From positions 1-35,403 of the forward strand of contig JAFGRB010000059.1 in NCBI GenBank assembly GCA_016935365.1: DNA of 35,403 bases. The letters run 5' to 3'. Source of the stretch: Deltaproteobacteria bacterium. Its GTDB lineage: Bacteria > Myxococcota > B64-G9. The notes under the pieces were generated by a model that worked only from the letters and a program-made list of their open reading frames with translations, did not search any database and was not told the origin of the DNA. This document shows, piece by piece, positions 15,819-24,277 of this stretch (the first letter of the stretch is position 1; the number at the start of each line of letters is the position of its first letter). Made by a program: the position numbers and the translations under genes.

Positions 15819-18314
15819 ATGCGGACCGTTCGGACGATTCGGAGGGCGAGCTGGATCTTCCTGGCAGTGGCGCTCGCGGCCTGGCTGGTCGCGGGCTGCG
15901 GGTCGGACTCCGTCAGCGCGGGCGAGACCACGGCCGCGGCGTGCCAGGACAGAGAGGACAACGACAACGACGGCGACATCGACTGCAACGACAGCGACTG
16001 CTTGGGCTACGTCTTCTGCGCGGCCGGCCTGGAGAACTCCCCCGGTCTGTGCAGAGACGGGACCGATAACGACGGCGACGACGATACGGACTGCGACGAT
16101 ACCGACTGCCAGGACTTCGTGGTCTGTGCGTCACCCACCGAGGACAACTCGGTTGCCTGCCAGGACGGGGCGGACAACGACGACGATGGGCGCACCGACT
16201 GCGAGGACGACGGTTGCGAGGGCTTCGTCTTCTGCACGCCGGAGACCGAGGACACCGCGTCCGCCTGCCAGGACAGCGAGGACAACGACGGCGACGGCCA
16301 GACAGACTGCGACGATACCGACTGCCAGGGCTTCGTCTTCTGCGCCTCCGGCATGGAGAACACCGCGGGCGTCTGCAACGACCGTCAGGACAACGACGGC
16401 GACAACCTGACCGATTGCGCCGACCCGGACTGCCAGGTCTTCGACTTCTGCGCGCCGGCCGAGGAGAAGGACGCCGCCAGCTGCCAGGACGGGAGAGACA
16501 ACGACCACGACGGCCAGACCGACTGCAACGATACCGACTGCCAGGGATACGTCTTCTGCTTCACCACCGACGAGACCACCGCCTTCACCTGCCAGGACGG
16601 CCAGGACAACGACGGCGACAGCCTGACCGACTGCGAGGACACCGACTGCCAGGGCTTCGTGTTCTGCTCCAACACCGAGGTCACCTCGTCCGCCTGCCAG
16701 GACGGCACCGACAACGACGGCGACGGCTTTACCGACTGCCTGGATACGGATTGCCAGGGCTTCGTCTTCTGCCTGTCCGAGGAGAGCACCTCGGCCGCAT
16801 GCCAGGACGGCACCGACAACGACAACGACGGCCTGACCGACTGCCTGGATACGGACTGCCAGGGCTTCGTCTTCTGCCTGTCCGAGGAGACCACCTCGTC
16901 CACCTGCCAGGACGGTGTCGACAACGACAGCGACGGCCAGACCGACTGCCTCGACACCGACTGCCAGGGCTTCGTGTTCTGCGCAGCCCAGGAGTCCGGA
17001 GCCGCCGCCTGCCAGGACGGCCTGGACAACGACGCGGACGGCGATACCGATTGCGACGATCCCGACTGCATCGCCGAGTACGCCTGCCGGCCCCACACCA
17101 AGGTCAAGGCCTGGTACAAGGAGGGCGTGGTCACGGCCTGCAAGGACGCCGGCGAGTTCGAGACCATCCCGGACATGCTGCTGGCCATCGATCTGGACAC
17201 GGACCACGTGGTCCTGACCGACTTCGACATCAACTGGGTGGGCGCAAGCGGCCACTGGATGGCCGCTCGGCTGAACGTGGACGGCGACGTCGATACGAAG
17301 TGGACCCACACCCAGCCCCAGGGGTCCACCAACGAGGACGACCACGTCCATCTGCACCGGGTGGACGTGCTCCCGGCCGGCACCTACCAGGTCAGCGCCG
17401 AGTGGGGCCAGGGCTCGGGCACCATGTGCAACAACCCGGGAAGCGGAGGGTACTGGGGAAGGCGGATCGGGGTGCTGGCCATCCCGGTCTGGACGGGCGT
17501 GCAGAGCGGCTACGTCACCGGGCTGACCAACGAGTGCAAGAGCGCGGGTACCTACTCCACCATCCCCGACATGTCGATAGCCCTGGACCTGGCCGAGCCG
17601 TGCGAGGTGCTGATCCAGCTCGACATGAACTACGTGGGCTGCGACGGCTGCTGGATGGCGACCCGATTCAACGTGGACGGCACCGCGGACATCCAGGCCA
17701 CGCACTCGCAGCCGATCGGAGGCGGCGACGAGGAGGACCACGTCCAGCTGTTCAAGATCGTCTCCATGGACGCGGGCCAGCACACGGTGGCCGCGGAGTG
17801 GGGGCAGGGCAGCGGCATCATGTGCAACAACCCCGAGGACGGCGACCACTGGACCCGCAGGCTGAGCGCGGTGGCCATCCCGGTCTCGTCCGGCGTGCAG
17901 TCCTACTACATAGAAGGAGCCAGCGACATCTCCAGGAGCGCCGGCAGCTACGTCACCATCCCCGACATGTCGCTGGAGATGACCGATCTGCCGATGATCG
18001 AGCCGATGATCCTGCTGACCCACTTCAACATGAACTTCGCCGGCAACGCCAACGGCGACTGGATAGCCGCAAGGCTCGTGCTCGACGGCACCATCACGCG
18101 GGCCGACCGCAAGTGGACCCATGCCCAGCCGAGCCACGGCAGCGAGGACGACATCCTGCACCTCTTCCGTCTCGACTACGTGGTGCCGGGCTACTACCAG
18201 ATGAGGGCCGAGTGGGGAGACGGCGGGGGATCCGTGTACAACCTCAGCGGCGACAGCCGGTACATCTGGACCCGCAGGCTGGGCGTGCTGGCCTTCCCGG
18301 CCGGGCTGGAGTGA
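15819..18314 (+). CDS. Lipoprotein with eleven Asp/Cys calcium-type repeats and three copies of an unknown domain
   Basis: An 831-residue protein; ATG 15819 follows GAGGAGG with a 5-base spacer. The lipobox is LVAGC (near residue 28). Residues 42-423 hold eleven repeats of about 35 residues with the core CQDGxDNDxDGxTDCxDxDC, ending GFVFC. The Asp spacing matches thrombospondin type 3/EF-like calcium loops and two or three cysteines per repeat should pair. Residues about 428-831 are three repeats of 132 residues, each with TIPDM, a W-(M/I)-A-x-R segment, E-[DE]-D, then A-E-W-G and a [WG]-x-R-R-x-x-V-[LV]-A ending. I do not recognise this domain; aromatic-rich beta structure and tandem copies suggest glycan binding, but that is inference. 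The start region shares GGGTGAGATGCGGA with the lipoprotein gene at 32594. Confidence 0.85.
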   Translation: MRTVRTIRRASWIFLAVALAAWLVAGCGSDSVSAGETTAAACQDREDNDNDGDIDCNDSDCLGYVFCAAGLENSPGLCRDGTDNDGDDDTDCDDTDCQDFVVCASPTEDNSVACQDGADNDDDGRTDCEDDGCEGFVFCTPETEDTASACQDSEDNDGDGQTDCDDTDCQGFVFCASGMENTAGVCNDRQDNDGDNLTDCADPDCQVFDFCAPAEEKDAASCQDGRDNDHDGQTDCNDTDCQGYVFCFTTDETTAFTCQDGQDNDGDSLTDCEDTDCQGFVFCSNTEVTSSACQDGTDNDGDGFTDCLDTDCQGFVFCLSEESTSAACQDGTDNDNDGLTDCLDTDCQGFVFCLSEETTSSTCQDGVDNDSDGQTDCLDTDCQGFVFCAAQESGAAACQDGLDNDADGDTDCDDPDCIAEYACRPHTKVKAWYKEGVVTACKDAGEFETIPDMLLAIDLDTDHVVLTDFDINWVGASGHWMAARLNVDGDVDTKWTHTQPQGSTNEDDHVHLHRVDVLPAGTYQVSAEWGQGSGTMCNNPGSGGYWGRRIGVLAIPVWTGVQSGYVTGLTNECKSAGTYSTIPDMSIALDLAEPCEVLIQLDMNYVGCDGCWMATRFNVDGTADIQATHSQPIGGGDEEDHVQLFKIVSMDAGQHTVAAEWGQGSGIMCNNPEDGDHWTRRLSAVAIPVSSGVQSYYIEGASDISRSAGSYVTIPDMSLEMTDLPMIEPMILLTHFNMNFAGNANGDWIAARLVLDGTITRADRKWTHAQPSHGSEDDILHLFRLDYVVPGYYQMRAEWGDGGGSVYNLSGDSRYIWTRRLGVLAFPAGLE
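15942..17087 (+). repeat. Eleven tandem 102-111 bp coding repeats
   Basis: The units encode the Asp/Cys calcium-type motif. Later units (about 16690-16985) are nearly identical at the DNA level, while the first five are more diverged. Unit length varies by a codon or two in the linker only. Confidence 0.85.
17100..18311 (+). repeat. Three 396-bp repeats encoding an unrecognised domain
   Basis: Copies begin near 17100, 17496 (GVQSGY) and 17892 (GVQSYY), 396 bases or 132 codons apart. Copies 1 and 2 share EWGQGSG and MCNNP; copy 3 has lost those cysteines and reads EWGDGGG. Confidence 0.75.
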
Positions 18315-18337
18315 GCCCGGGCCCGTTCCCGAACCGC

Positions 18338-18352
18338 GAGCCCTCAGGGCTC
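18338..18352. terminator. Short palindrome at the convergent gene end
   Basis: GAGCCC TCA GGGCTC forms a 6-bp stem whose 3-base loop is the stop codon of the leftward SGNH gene. It sits between two convergent genes whose ends are 29 bases apart. No T-run follows on either strand, so an intrinsic terminator is uncertain. Confidence 0.3.
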
Positions 18353-19882
18353 GAGCGCCAGCGGCTCCCAGCCCTTGCCCCAGCCCCAGTCGATCTCGCA
18401 AGCCAGCTGCGGGCCGCCGGGGCCTGCCCGCGCGCAGCGCAGCTTGACGCAGTTGTGCCTGGCGTGCTCGATGAACTCGACGTTGATCTGATCAAGGATC
18501 GCGACTTCGAGCTCGTCCGGCAGGCGCCTATCCGGCCTCTCGATCTCCGGGTCGTAGCGGCCGTCGAAGCCGGCCAGCGCCTCGGCCGTGGCGAAGTAGC
18601 AGGCCCGGCCTTCCACGACGTGGCAGACGAGGTGCAGCTGCGTGCTCCCGGCTGACCGGGCCGCGAAGGCGCGCTCGACGCTCTCCCGGCTCAGGTGGGG
18701 CTGCATGCGCGCGAGCCAGGCTGCGAGCGCGGGGCCGGGCTCGACTCTCGGCCCGGCGGCCTCGGGCCGTTCGCGCCGGCGCTCGGCTCTCGCGCGCAGG
18801 TCCTCGCGGACGGCCTCGGCGATCAGCCGGCCCAGGACCCGGTTGCCCGCCGCCGAGAAGTGCAGCGAGTCGCCGGGCAGGCGCAGGTCCTCGGGCCGGG
18901 TCTCGGCCTGCCAGCGCTCGATCGGATCCAGGACCGCGAAGCCGGCCTCGCGGGCCATCCCGGCCACCCGCCGGTGGATGGCCGTCCATCGGTAGCAGTC
19001 CCAGGAGCGGAGCACCGGCGCGATGACCAGCAAGGCCGCGGCCCCGTCCGCCCGCGCGGCGCGGCCGAGCCGCTCGAGGGCGGCCCGGACCCGCTCCGCG
19101 CGGGCCGGATCCGCGTAAGCCAGCAGGTACTCGTCGGTGTAGTCGTCCGAGCAGGCGTAGTCGAGCCCCCGGTACCAGGCGCGCAGCCGGGCCCCGATCT
19201 TGATCGTCGCGGCCTCCTCCTCGCGCTCGGCCACGGCCTCGAGGGTCTCCGCGCGCACGGGCGCCTCGCGGGTAAAGAAGGCGTCCTGGGCCGCCTTGCG
19301 CGCCAGGTCGGCCGGGCTGCCGTGGGTGTTGTACGGGCCGCTCATGATCAGCGCGTCGTTGAGGCAGTAGACCCAGACGACCGCGTCCGGCCGGAAGCGC
19401 CGCACGGCCCGCTCGTACCAGGCCGCGACCTGCAGCGCGTCGTAGCCGCTGACCCCGAAGTTGAGCACCTCGGCTTGCCCGTCCAGGGCCGCCTCGATGC
19501 CGCGCGACAGGGCGTCGGCGACCGGGAGGTGCTCGGACCAGGCCAGCGAGTCGCCGAGCAGCGCGAGCCGCGCTCTGCCGGCCGGCTCGAGCGCGTAGTC
19601 CCGGTCGTCCCGCATGCAGGCCGCGTTGAAGCCCGCCCAGCCGTAGGGCATCTGGACGCGGCTGGGACAGCTGGGCTCGTAGACCAGCTCGGCGCTGTCC
19701 GAGCGGCGGTAGATGCCCGTGTTCATGCGCTTGATGCGCGCGCGCCAGGCCTCGTCGGAGCGGGTCTCGGCCCGGCGCGCCGCGCGGTACCAGCGGAAGC
19801 CGCCCTCGGCGAGCCCCAGCGCCGCGAGCAGCCCGGCCGCGAGCAGGGCCAGGTCGGCGAGCCGCCTGCGGGCGGGCTTCAC
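18344..19882 (-). CDS. Membrane-anchored SGNH/GDSL hydrolase with extra C-terminal domain
   Basis: A 512-residue protein. The start is GTG 19882, which overlaps the upstream stop as GTGA, a classic coupled start. An N-terminal helix (about 8-26) anchors it. All SGNH blocks are canonical: G110-D-S112-L in ALLGDSLAWSEHL, NFGVSG (141-146), LND (174-176) and D338-S-L-H341. The catalytic part ends near residue 360. About 150 further residues follow, with cysteines and acidic patches, that I do not recognise. The fold usually carries esterase or acetyltransferase-like activity on glycans, lipids or peptidoglycan outside the cytoplasm. With its upstream partner it forms a two-gene unit of different SGNH proteins. 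A longer frame reaching 21034 is a shadow of the partner gene. Confidence 0.85.
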   Translation of the reverse strand: MKPARRRLADLALLAAGLLAALGLAEGGFRWYRAARRAETRSDEAWRARIKRMNTGIYRRSDSAELVYEPSCPSRVQMPYGWAGFNAACMRDDRDYALEPAGRARLALLGDSLAWSEHLPVADALSRGIEAALDGQAEVLNFGVSGYDALQVAAWYERAVRRFRPDAVVWVYCLNDALIMSGPYNTHGSPADLARKAAQDAFFTREAPVRAETLEAVAEREEEAATIKIGARLRAWYRGLDYACSDDYTDEYLLAYADPARAERVRAALERLGRAARADGAAALLVIAPVLRSWDCYRWTAIHRRVAGMAREAGFAVLDPIERWQAETRPEDLRLPGDSLHFSAAGNRVLGRLIAEAVREDLRARAERRRERPEAAGPRVEPGPALAAWLARMQPHLSRESVERAFAARSAGSTQLHLVCHVVEGRACYFATAEALAGFDGRYDPEIERPDRRLPDELEVAILDQINVEFIEHARHNCVKLRCARAGPGGPQLACEIDWGWGKGWEPLALEP

Positions 19883-21018
19883 GGCCCGGCCTCCCCGAGC
19901 AGGCGCTCGACGAGAGGCGCGAGCTCGGCGGCGATCCGTGAATGGGCCTCCTCGTTGGGGTGGCGATCGAAGGGGTGGACCCAGAGCGAGGCGCTCTGCC
20001 GGCCCCGGAAGGCGGGCAGGGTGTCGTGGAAGCGAAGGTTGCGGGCCGTGAAGGCCCGCCCGATCGTCTCGTGCACGCCGGCGAAGGGGTAGTCGCCCTC
20101 CAGGCCGACGAACAGCGGCAGCAGGGCGACCGCGAAGCGCGCGCCCCGCTCGCGGCAGCGGGCCTGCATGCGGCAGACGAGCTCGACGGTCTGCCGCCAG
20201 CCCGCGGCGTTGGGCTCGCCGACCATGTCGCGGTACCAGCGGCGCGTGGCCCGGCCCACCTCGCGCGCCTCCAGCCGCTCCTCGATCGCCAGCCACAGCC
20301 GCGGCACGTACCAGGCCGGCCCTGCGTCCAGGGGCTCCTCGGGCCGGATCATGCGCCGCCGGGCCAGGATCCAGTCGTCCAGGAAGGCCTGCTGCGCGTG
20401 GAAGACCTCGGACTGGACCGGGTCGTTGAGGATCATGGCGTAGAGCACCGCGTCCGGCGCGTAGCGCTCGAGCCGCGGCTCGAAGAAGTCGAAGAGCCCC
20501 GGGAAGTCGTAGCCCCGGCGGCCGCAGTTGACGACCTCGACCGCGCGGCCCCGGTCCCGGAGCAGGGACTCGAGCCTGCGGGCGAAGGTGGCCTCCTGGC
20601 GCACGCCCTGGCCCTCGGTGAAGGAGTCGCCCACGACGAGCACGCGCTGCTCGGCCGGGTCCCGGGCGCCGATCTCCCGGTCGCGGCACAGCTCGGCGTT
20701 GTAGCGCTGCTCGACCGCGAAGGGCGTGCGCGCGCGGGCGAGCTCGAGCCGCGGGATGCCCAGGCCGTGCAGGCGCGCAAAGGTCGCCTCGTCGCGCAGG
20801 TCCAGGTCGAAGGCGCCGCGCGGATTGCTCGGGTAGACGTCGATGCCGTGGCGCTTGGAGGGGCACTCGAGGTGCCAGGGGTGGGCCACCCGCCCGGGCA
20901 CCAGGCCCAGGGCGCGCGCGCCGAGCTCCGCGAGCAGCAGCGCGGCCGCGATCAAGAACAGCCCGTACCCGGCGCGCCGCAGCCAGGCACGAGCGCGAGC
21001 CTGTGGACCCGCAGCCAC
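19879..21018 (-). CDS. Membrane-anchored SGNH/GDSL hydrolase
   Basis: About 379 residues from GTG 21018; in-frame GTG 21087 and ATG 21168 would add 23 or 50 residues, but the latter would overlap the divergent gene start and the added part looks non-coding. The chosen start gives a short basic N-terminus and a membrane helix (about 17-38). SGNH residues are clear: G130-D-S132 in VVGDSFTEGQGV, NCGRRGYD (164-171), LND (197-199) and D351-R-H353-P-N in the final block. The HPN-x-x-A-H pattern in the last block is typical of lipase/esterase-like SGNH proteins. Its stop overlaps the next gene by 4 bases, implying coordinated synthesis. Substrate unknown; an envelope polymer or lipid is the natural guess. 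Confidence 0.8.
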   Translation of the reverse strand: MAAGPQARARAWLRRAGYGLFLIAAALLLAELGARALGLVPGRVAHPWHLECPSKRHGIDVYPSNPRGAFDLDLRDEATFARLHGLGIPRLELARARTPFAVEQRYNAELCRDREIGARDPAEQRVLVVGDSFTEGQGVRQEATFARRLESLLRDRGRAVEVVNCGRRGYDFPGLFDFFEPRLERYAPDAVLYAMILNDPVQSEVFHAQQAFLDDWILARRRMIRPEEPLDAGPAWYVPRLWLAIEERLEAREVGRATRRWYRDMVGEPNAAGWRQTVELVCRMQARCRERGARFAVALLPLFVGLEGDYPFAGVHETIGRAFTARNLRFHDTLPAFRGRQSASLWVHPFDRHPNEEAHSRIAAELAPLVERLLGEAGP

Positions 21019-21136
21019 AGCGGCAGCAGAGCACGCGGCATCGCGGGAGTCAAACGGAACGGGCGTTCTGAAATGAGTGCAACGCACTCGCTTCAGGGCT
21101 AGAATGCCGCAACGTCGATCCGGCGGAGTGACTGAG

Positions 21137-22546
21137 ATGGGACCGGAAGAGCAGGCCGCCACGGGCACCGCAGGCGCGGGCGAGCGGGATTCGATCTGGC
21201 GCGGCGTCGTTCTGGTCGTGCTGGGGGCCTTGGTCCTCTGCTGGATGGGCTTCTATCACTGCTTTCCCATCCTGTCCGCCGATACCGGCTCCCATCTCGC
21301 CATGGGCTACGAGTCCACGCTGTATCCCGGGCGGTCGAGCGTCTACGGGCTCTTCATCCGCTTCGTGAGCCAGGGCGAGCTCCTCTACCTCGTCATCCTG
21401 GTCCAGGGCCTGCTCGTCTCCTATCTCCTCTACCTTCATTTCCGGTCCTTCTTTCGCTCCCGCCTGTGGAGATACGGATTCCTCTCCTTCGTGCTGCTGG
21501 TGTCTCTGACCACCGCCGCGAGCTTTCACGTCAGCCACTTCTTGCCGGATGTGTTCACGGCGACGTTGTTCCTCTCGATAACCTGGCTTCTGTTCGCAGG
21601 CCAGGCGTCCACGTCGGAGCGGATTGCGGTCTCGTCGATCTTCGTCTTCAGCCTGAGCACCCAGATCTCTCACCTGCTCATCGTGCCCGTCTCCTCGGCC
21701 TTCGTGCTCCTGGCCTGTCTCTCCAGGCGGGTCCGGAGCTCCCTGCTCGACGGTGTCGGGAAGCGCTGGCTGCTCGTGGCGGCGATGTTCGGCGTCGGCC
21801 TGGTGTCGATACCGAGCGTGCACTACCTGGCGAGCGGGAGGTTCGCGATCACGCACGGGACGTCGGTCTACCTGGTGAACCGCCTGCTCGAGAACGGAAC
21901 GCTCGACGGCTACCTGAGAGAGCGCTGCCGGGTGGAGAAGTACGAGCTGTGCCGGTACCGAGACGCCATCCCGGACAACTTCCTGTGGGACTGGAGGAAC
22001 AGCCCGCTCTACAAGATGGGCGGCTGGGAGGCCGCCGAGGAGGACTGCGGGGCCATCGTCTGGGATGTGACGCTGACACCGAGGTACGCGTGGAAGAACC
22101 TCCTCGCCGCCGTGGAGCAGTCGCTGGTGCAGCTCTTCAGCATGGACATGCGGGATGCGGGCATGGGCGAGTACACCTGGACGATGATGAAGAAGCACCT
22201 GGGCCGGCACGTACGCAAATCGAACTTCGCCCACTGCGTGTGCAGGTTGCCGGACCTCGACAGCCTGAACGATAGCCAGCGGGCGGTCGTGTTCCTGTCC
22301 ATCCTCTTGATCGCGATCGCGTTCTCCCACGCCGGGCTCCGGAAGCGCATCCCGGCCGACGTGGCCGGGCTGTCGTGGCTCATGCTGTCGCTATGGGCCG
22401 CCAACGCCTTCGTGTGCGGCGCCTTCGCGGGCGTCGAGGAGAGAAACCAGAGCCGGGTGGCCTGGCTGATCGTCCTGCCGGTCTTCTCGATCTTCTTCCA
22501 CAGGCCGGTCTGGGCCTTCATCCGAAGAAGCTGGAAGGGCGAGTAG
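21137..22546 (+). CDS. Polytopic membrane protein, GT-C-like, paralogue 1
   Basis: A 469-residue protein from ATG 21137 (GGAG 9 bases upstream; GTG 21128 is an alternative). It has roughly eight to ten hydrophobic helices with a large polar loop in the second half. The first extracytoplasmic loop holds a conserved aspartate (ILSADTGSHL), as catalytic aspartates do in GT-C glycosyltransferases. Later come a cysteine-containing segment (ERCRVEKYELCRYRDAIP) and NSPLYKMGGW. The same landmarks occur in the next gene and resemble a family of uncharacterised membrane proteins in proteobacteria with PDT-x-x-Y near the first helix. A glycosyltransferase role using a lipid-linked sugar is inference. 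Likely co-transcribed with its paralogue 3 bases downstream; a possible -10 is TAGAAT at 21100-21105. Confidence 0.7.
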   Translation: MGPEEQAATGTAGAGERDSIWRGVVLVVLGALVLCWMGFYHCFPILSADTGSHLAMGYESTLYPGRSSVYGLFIRFVSQGELLYLVILVQGLLVSYLLYLHFRSFFRSRLWRYGFLSFVLLVSLTTAASFHVSHFLPDVFTATLFLSITWLLFAGQASTSERIAVSSIFVFSLSTQISHLLIVPVSSAFVLLACLSRRVRSSLLDGVGKRWLLVAAMFGVGLVSIPSVHYLASGRFAITHGTSVYLVNRLLENGTLDGYLRERCRVEKYELCRYRDAIPDNFLWDWRNSPLYKMGGWEAAEEDCGAIVWDVTLTPRYAWKNLLAAVEQSLVQLFSMDMRDAGMGEYTWTMMKKHLGRHVRKSNFAHCVCRLPDLDSLNDSQRAVVFLSILLIAIAFSHAGLRKRIPADVAGLSWLMLSLWAANAFVCGAFAGVEERNQSRVAWLIVLPVFSIFFHRPVWAFIRRSWKGE

Positions 22547-22549
22547 GGC

Positions 22550-23950
22550 ATGCGGGAAGACAGCCGGAGATCGGGCGCTTCGGGAGCGGTGCTCGTCGGC
22601 ATCGCGGGCGTCTTGCTCTGCTGGATGGGCTTCCACAACGGCTTTCCGCTGGTCTTCTACGACACGGCGGCCTATCTCCGCATCGGATTCGCGAAGATCC
22701 TCATGCCCGGACGGCCGGTCTTCTATGGGCTCTTCGTGTGGATCGCGAGCCTGGGGCAGTCGCCGTATCTCGTCATCCTCTTCCAGGGGCTCCTGGTCTC
22801 CTATCTGGTCTATCTCCTCTTCCGATCGCTCTTCGCGCCGTCGTGCTGGAAGCTCGGCTTCCTGTCCGCCATCGTCTTCGTCTGCCTGACGACCGCGGCG
22901 AGCTTCAGCGTGAGCCAGATGCAGGTGGACGCCTTCACCCCGATCCTCTTTCTGTCTCTGGCGCTGTTTCTCTTCGACGATTCGCTCTCCACCGCGGAGC
23001 GCGTCGGGGCGGCCGCCGTCTACGCGTTCTCGTTGACGACCCACAACACGCACATCTTGATCGTGGGCATCGCGCTGGTCGCGATCCTCCTGATGTGGTC
23101 GAACCGGCGCTCCCGCGGGTGGATCCGCGAGCGGATGCGAAGGCGCTGGGTGGTCGCCTGGGGCCTGTTCGGCCTCGCGCTGATCATGATGCCGACGGTC
23201 CACTATGTCATGGGGAATCGCTTCGTCGTGATGTACGGCTCGCACAGCTTCATCATGCAGAAGCTGCTGGACTACGGGGTGCTCGACGCCTACCTGGAGG
23301 AGAGCTGCCAGGAGAAGCGCTATGGGCTCTGCGAGTATGCGGGCCATATTCCGGACAACTTCATGTGGGACATGAAGAACAGCCCGTTTTACAAGATGGG
23401 CGGTTGGGATGCGACCGAGGAGGAGTACAGCCGGATCATCCGGGACGTCCTGTCGGACCCCGGGTACCTGGCGATCTGCGCCTACAACTCGATCGGCTGC
23501 TCCGCGAAGATGCTCGTCAACTTCGACATCGACTTCGTCGAGAAGACGGATTACCTCGAGAGCGCGGTCAGGGAGTGCTTTGGAGGCTATGAGAGACAGT
23601 ACAGGAACGCCCGGCAGCAGATGGGAAGCTTGAAGGTCGAGCACATCAATACGCTCCAGCGCTTCGCGGTCTTCGTCTCTCTGCTCCTTGCCTTCTTCGC
23701 CTTCTTCCACCCCGAGATCCGGGCCAGGATTCCGGCCAGGACGAAGGGCGTCGTCCTCTTTCTCCTGGCCGCCATCTTCCTTAACGCGGTCGTGTGCGGG
23801 ACGCTGGGGCTCGTGCTGGCGCGCTACCAGAATCGGGTGACCTGGATCGTCGTCCTGATGGCGATCTGGCTGTACTCGCCCAGGGAAGTCGCGGGCTACC
23901 TCGTGAAGCGGGCCAGGGAGCTGTCAGCAGGTGAATGCAGGCCGGATTAG
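22550..23950 (+). CDS. Polytopic membrane protein, GT-C-like, paralogue 2
   Basis: A 466-residue protein whose ATG lies 3 bases after the previous stop. It aligns with paralogue 1 over its whole length. Shared blocks include LCWMGF, the loop DT-x-x-x-L (FYDTAAYLRIG), PGR-x-x-x-YGLF, YLVIL-x-QGLLVSYL, LTTAASF, IPDNF-x-WD and NSP-x-YKMGGW, and the C-terminal [RN]-x-[QN]-[SN]-RV-[AT]-W. The central extracytoplasmic loop differs most (about residues 300-365), which would suit two related enzymes with different acceptors or sugars. Its TAG stop overlaps the convergent DUF2934 stop by 4 bases. As with paralogue 1, the catalytic role is inferred from topology and the conserved loop aspartate, not demonstrated by a known family signature. 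Confidence 0.7.
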   Translation: MREDSRRSGASGAVLVGIAGVLLCWMGFHNGFPLVFYDTAAYLRIGFAKILMPGRPVFYGLFVWIASLGQSPYLVILFQGLLVSYLVYLLFRSLFAPSCWKLGFLSAIVFVCLTTAASFSVSQMQVDAFTPILFLSLALFLFDDSLSTAERVGAAAVYAFSLTTHNTHILIVGIALVAILLMWSNRRSRGWIRERMRRRWVVAWGLFGLALIMMPTVHYVMGNRFVVMYGSHSFIMQKLLDYGVLDAYLEESCQEKRYGLCEYAGHIPDNFMWDMKNSPFYKMGGWDATEEEYSRIIRDVLSDPGYLAICAYNSIGCSAKMLVNFDIDFVEKTDYLESAVRECFGGYERQYRNARQQMGSLKVEHINTLQRFAVFVSLLLAFFAFFHPEIRARIPARTKGVVLFLLAAIFLNAVVCGTLGLVLARYQNRVTWIVVLMAIWLYSPREVAGYLVKRARELSAGECRPD

Positions 23951-24201
23951 TCGCTGCGTTTCAGCTCGCGCTCTGCCTGCAGCCAGTGGTCCATGTCCTG
24001 GCCGTCTGGCCGGCCCTCTCGCTGCCAGATCTCGTACGCTCTGCGTGCAATCCGATCGTGGTCCGCAGCCTGGTCAGCGAGCTCGGCTCTCGGCCGCCCC
24101 GGGCTCCGCCTGGCGGTCACGGTCCCGGCGCTGGCCGGCTTGGTGGCCGACCCGCTTCGGGTGCTCGATGACAGCTTCGTGCTCGTCTTGGACTTCGCCA
24201 T
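23947..24201 (-). CDS. DUF2934 family small protein
   Basis: An 84-residue protein. The N-terminal half is a Ser/Thr/Lys-rich low-complexity tail (1-36). The C-terminal half is the DUF2934 signature: IARRAYEIWQREGRPDGQ then DMDHWLQAEREL. Such proteins occur widely in proteobacteria, often as short accessory or nucleoid-like basic proteins; the function is unknown. The ATG at 24201 is preceded by AAAGGGGTGG with suitable spacing. Its TAA overlaps the TAG of the convergent membrane gene by 4 bases. A CATCGG/CCGATG inverted repeat (24222-24238) lies just upstream and could be an operator or leader hairpin. Confidence 0.85.
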   Translation of the reverse strand: MAKSKTSTKLSSSTRSGSATKPASAGTVTARRSPGRPRAELADQAADHDRIARRAYEIWQREGRPDGQDMDHWLQAERELKRSD

Positions 24202-24221
24202 GAGTCCACCCCTTTCTGAAG

Positions 24222-24238
24222 CATCGGATGAACCGATG
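24222..24238. promoter_or_regulatory. Inverted repeat upstream of the DUF2934 gene
   Basis: CATCGG (24222-24227) and CCGATG (24233-24238) form 6-bp arms with a 5-base loop, 20 bases before the ATG and next to the Shine-Dalgarno sequence. It may be an operator or a leader hairpin affecting ribosome access. Confidence 0.35.
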
Positions 24239-24277
24239 TACTTATCAGCCGATCAAGCTACGGGCGGCGGGTGGATG

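Noticed and set aside
15942..17087. Regular direct repeats that could suggest a CRISPR array
   Set aside because: The repeats are coding, in frame, with a 102-111 bp period, conserved protein core and no unique spacers.
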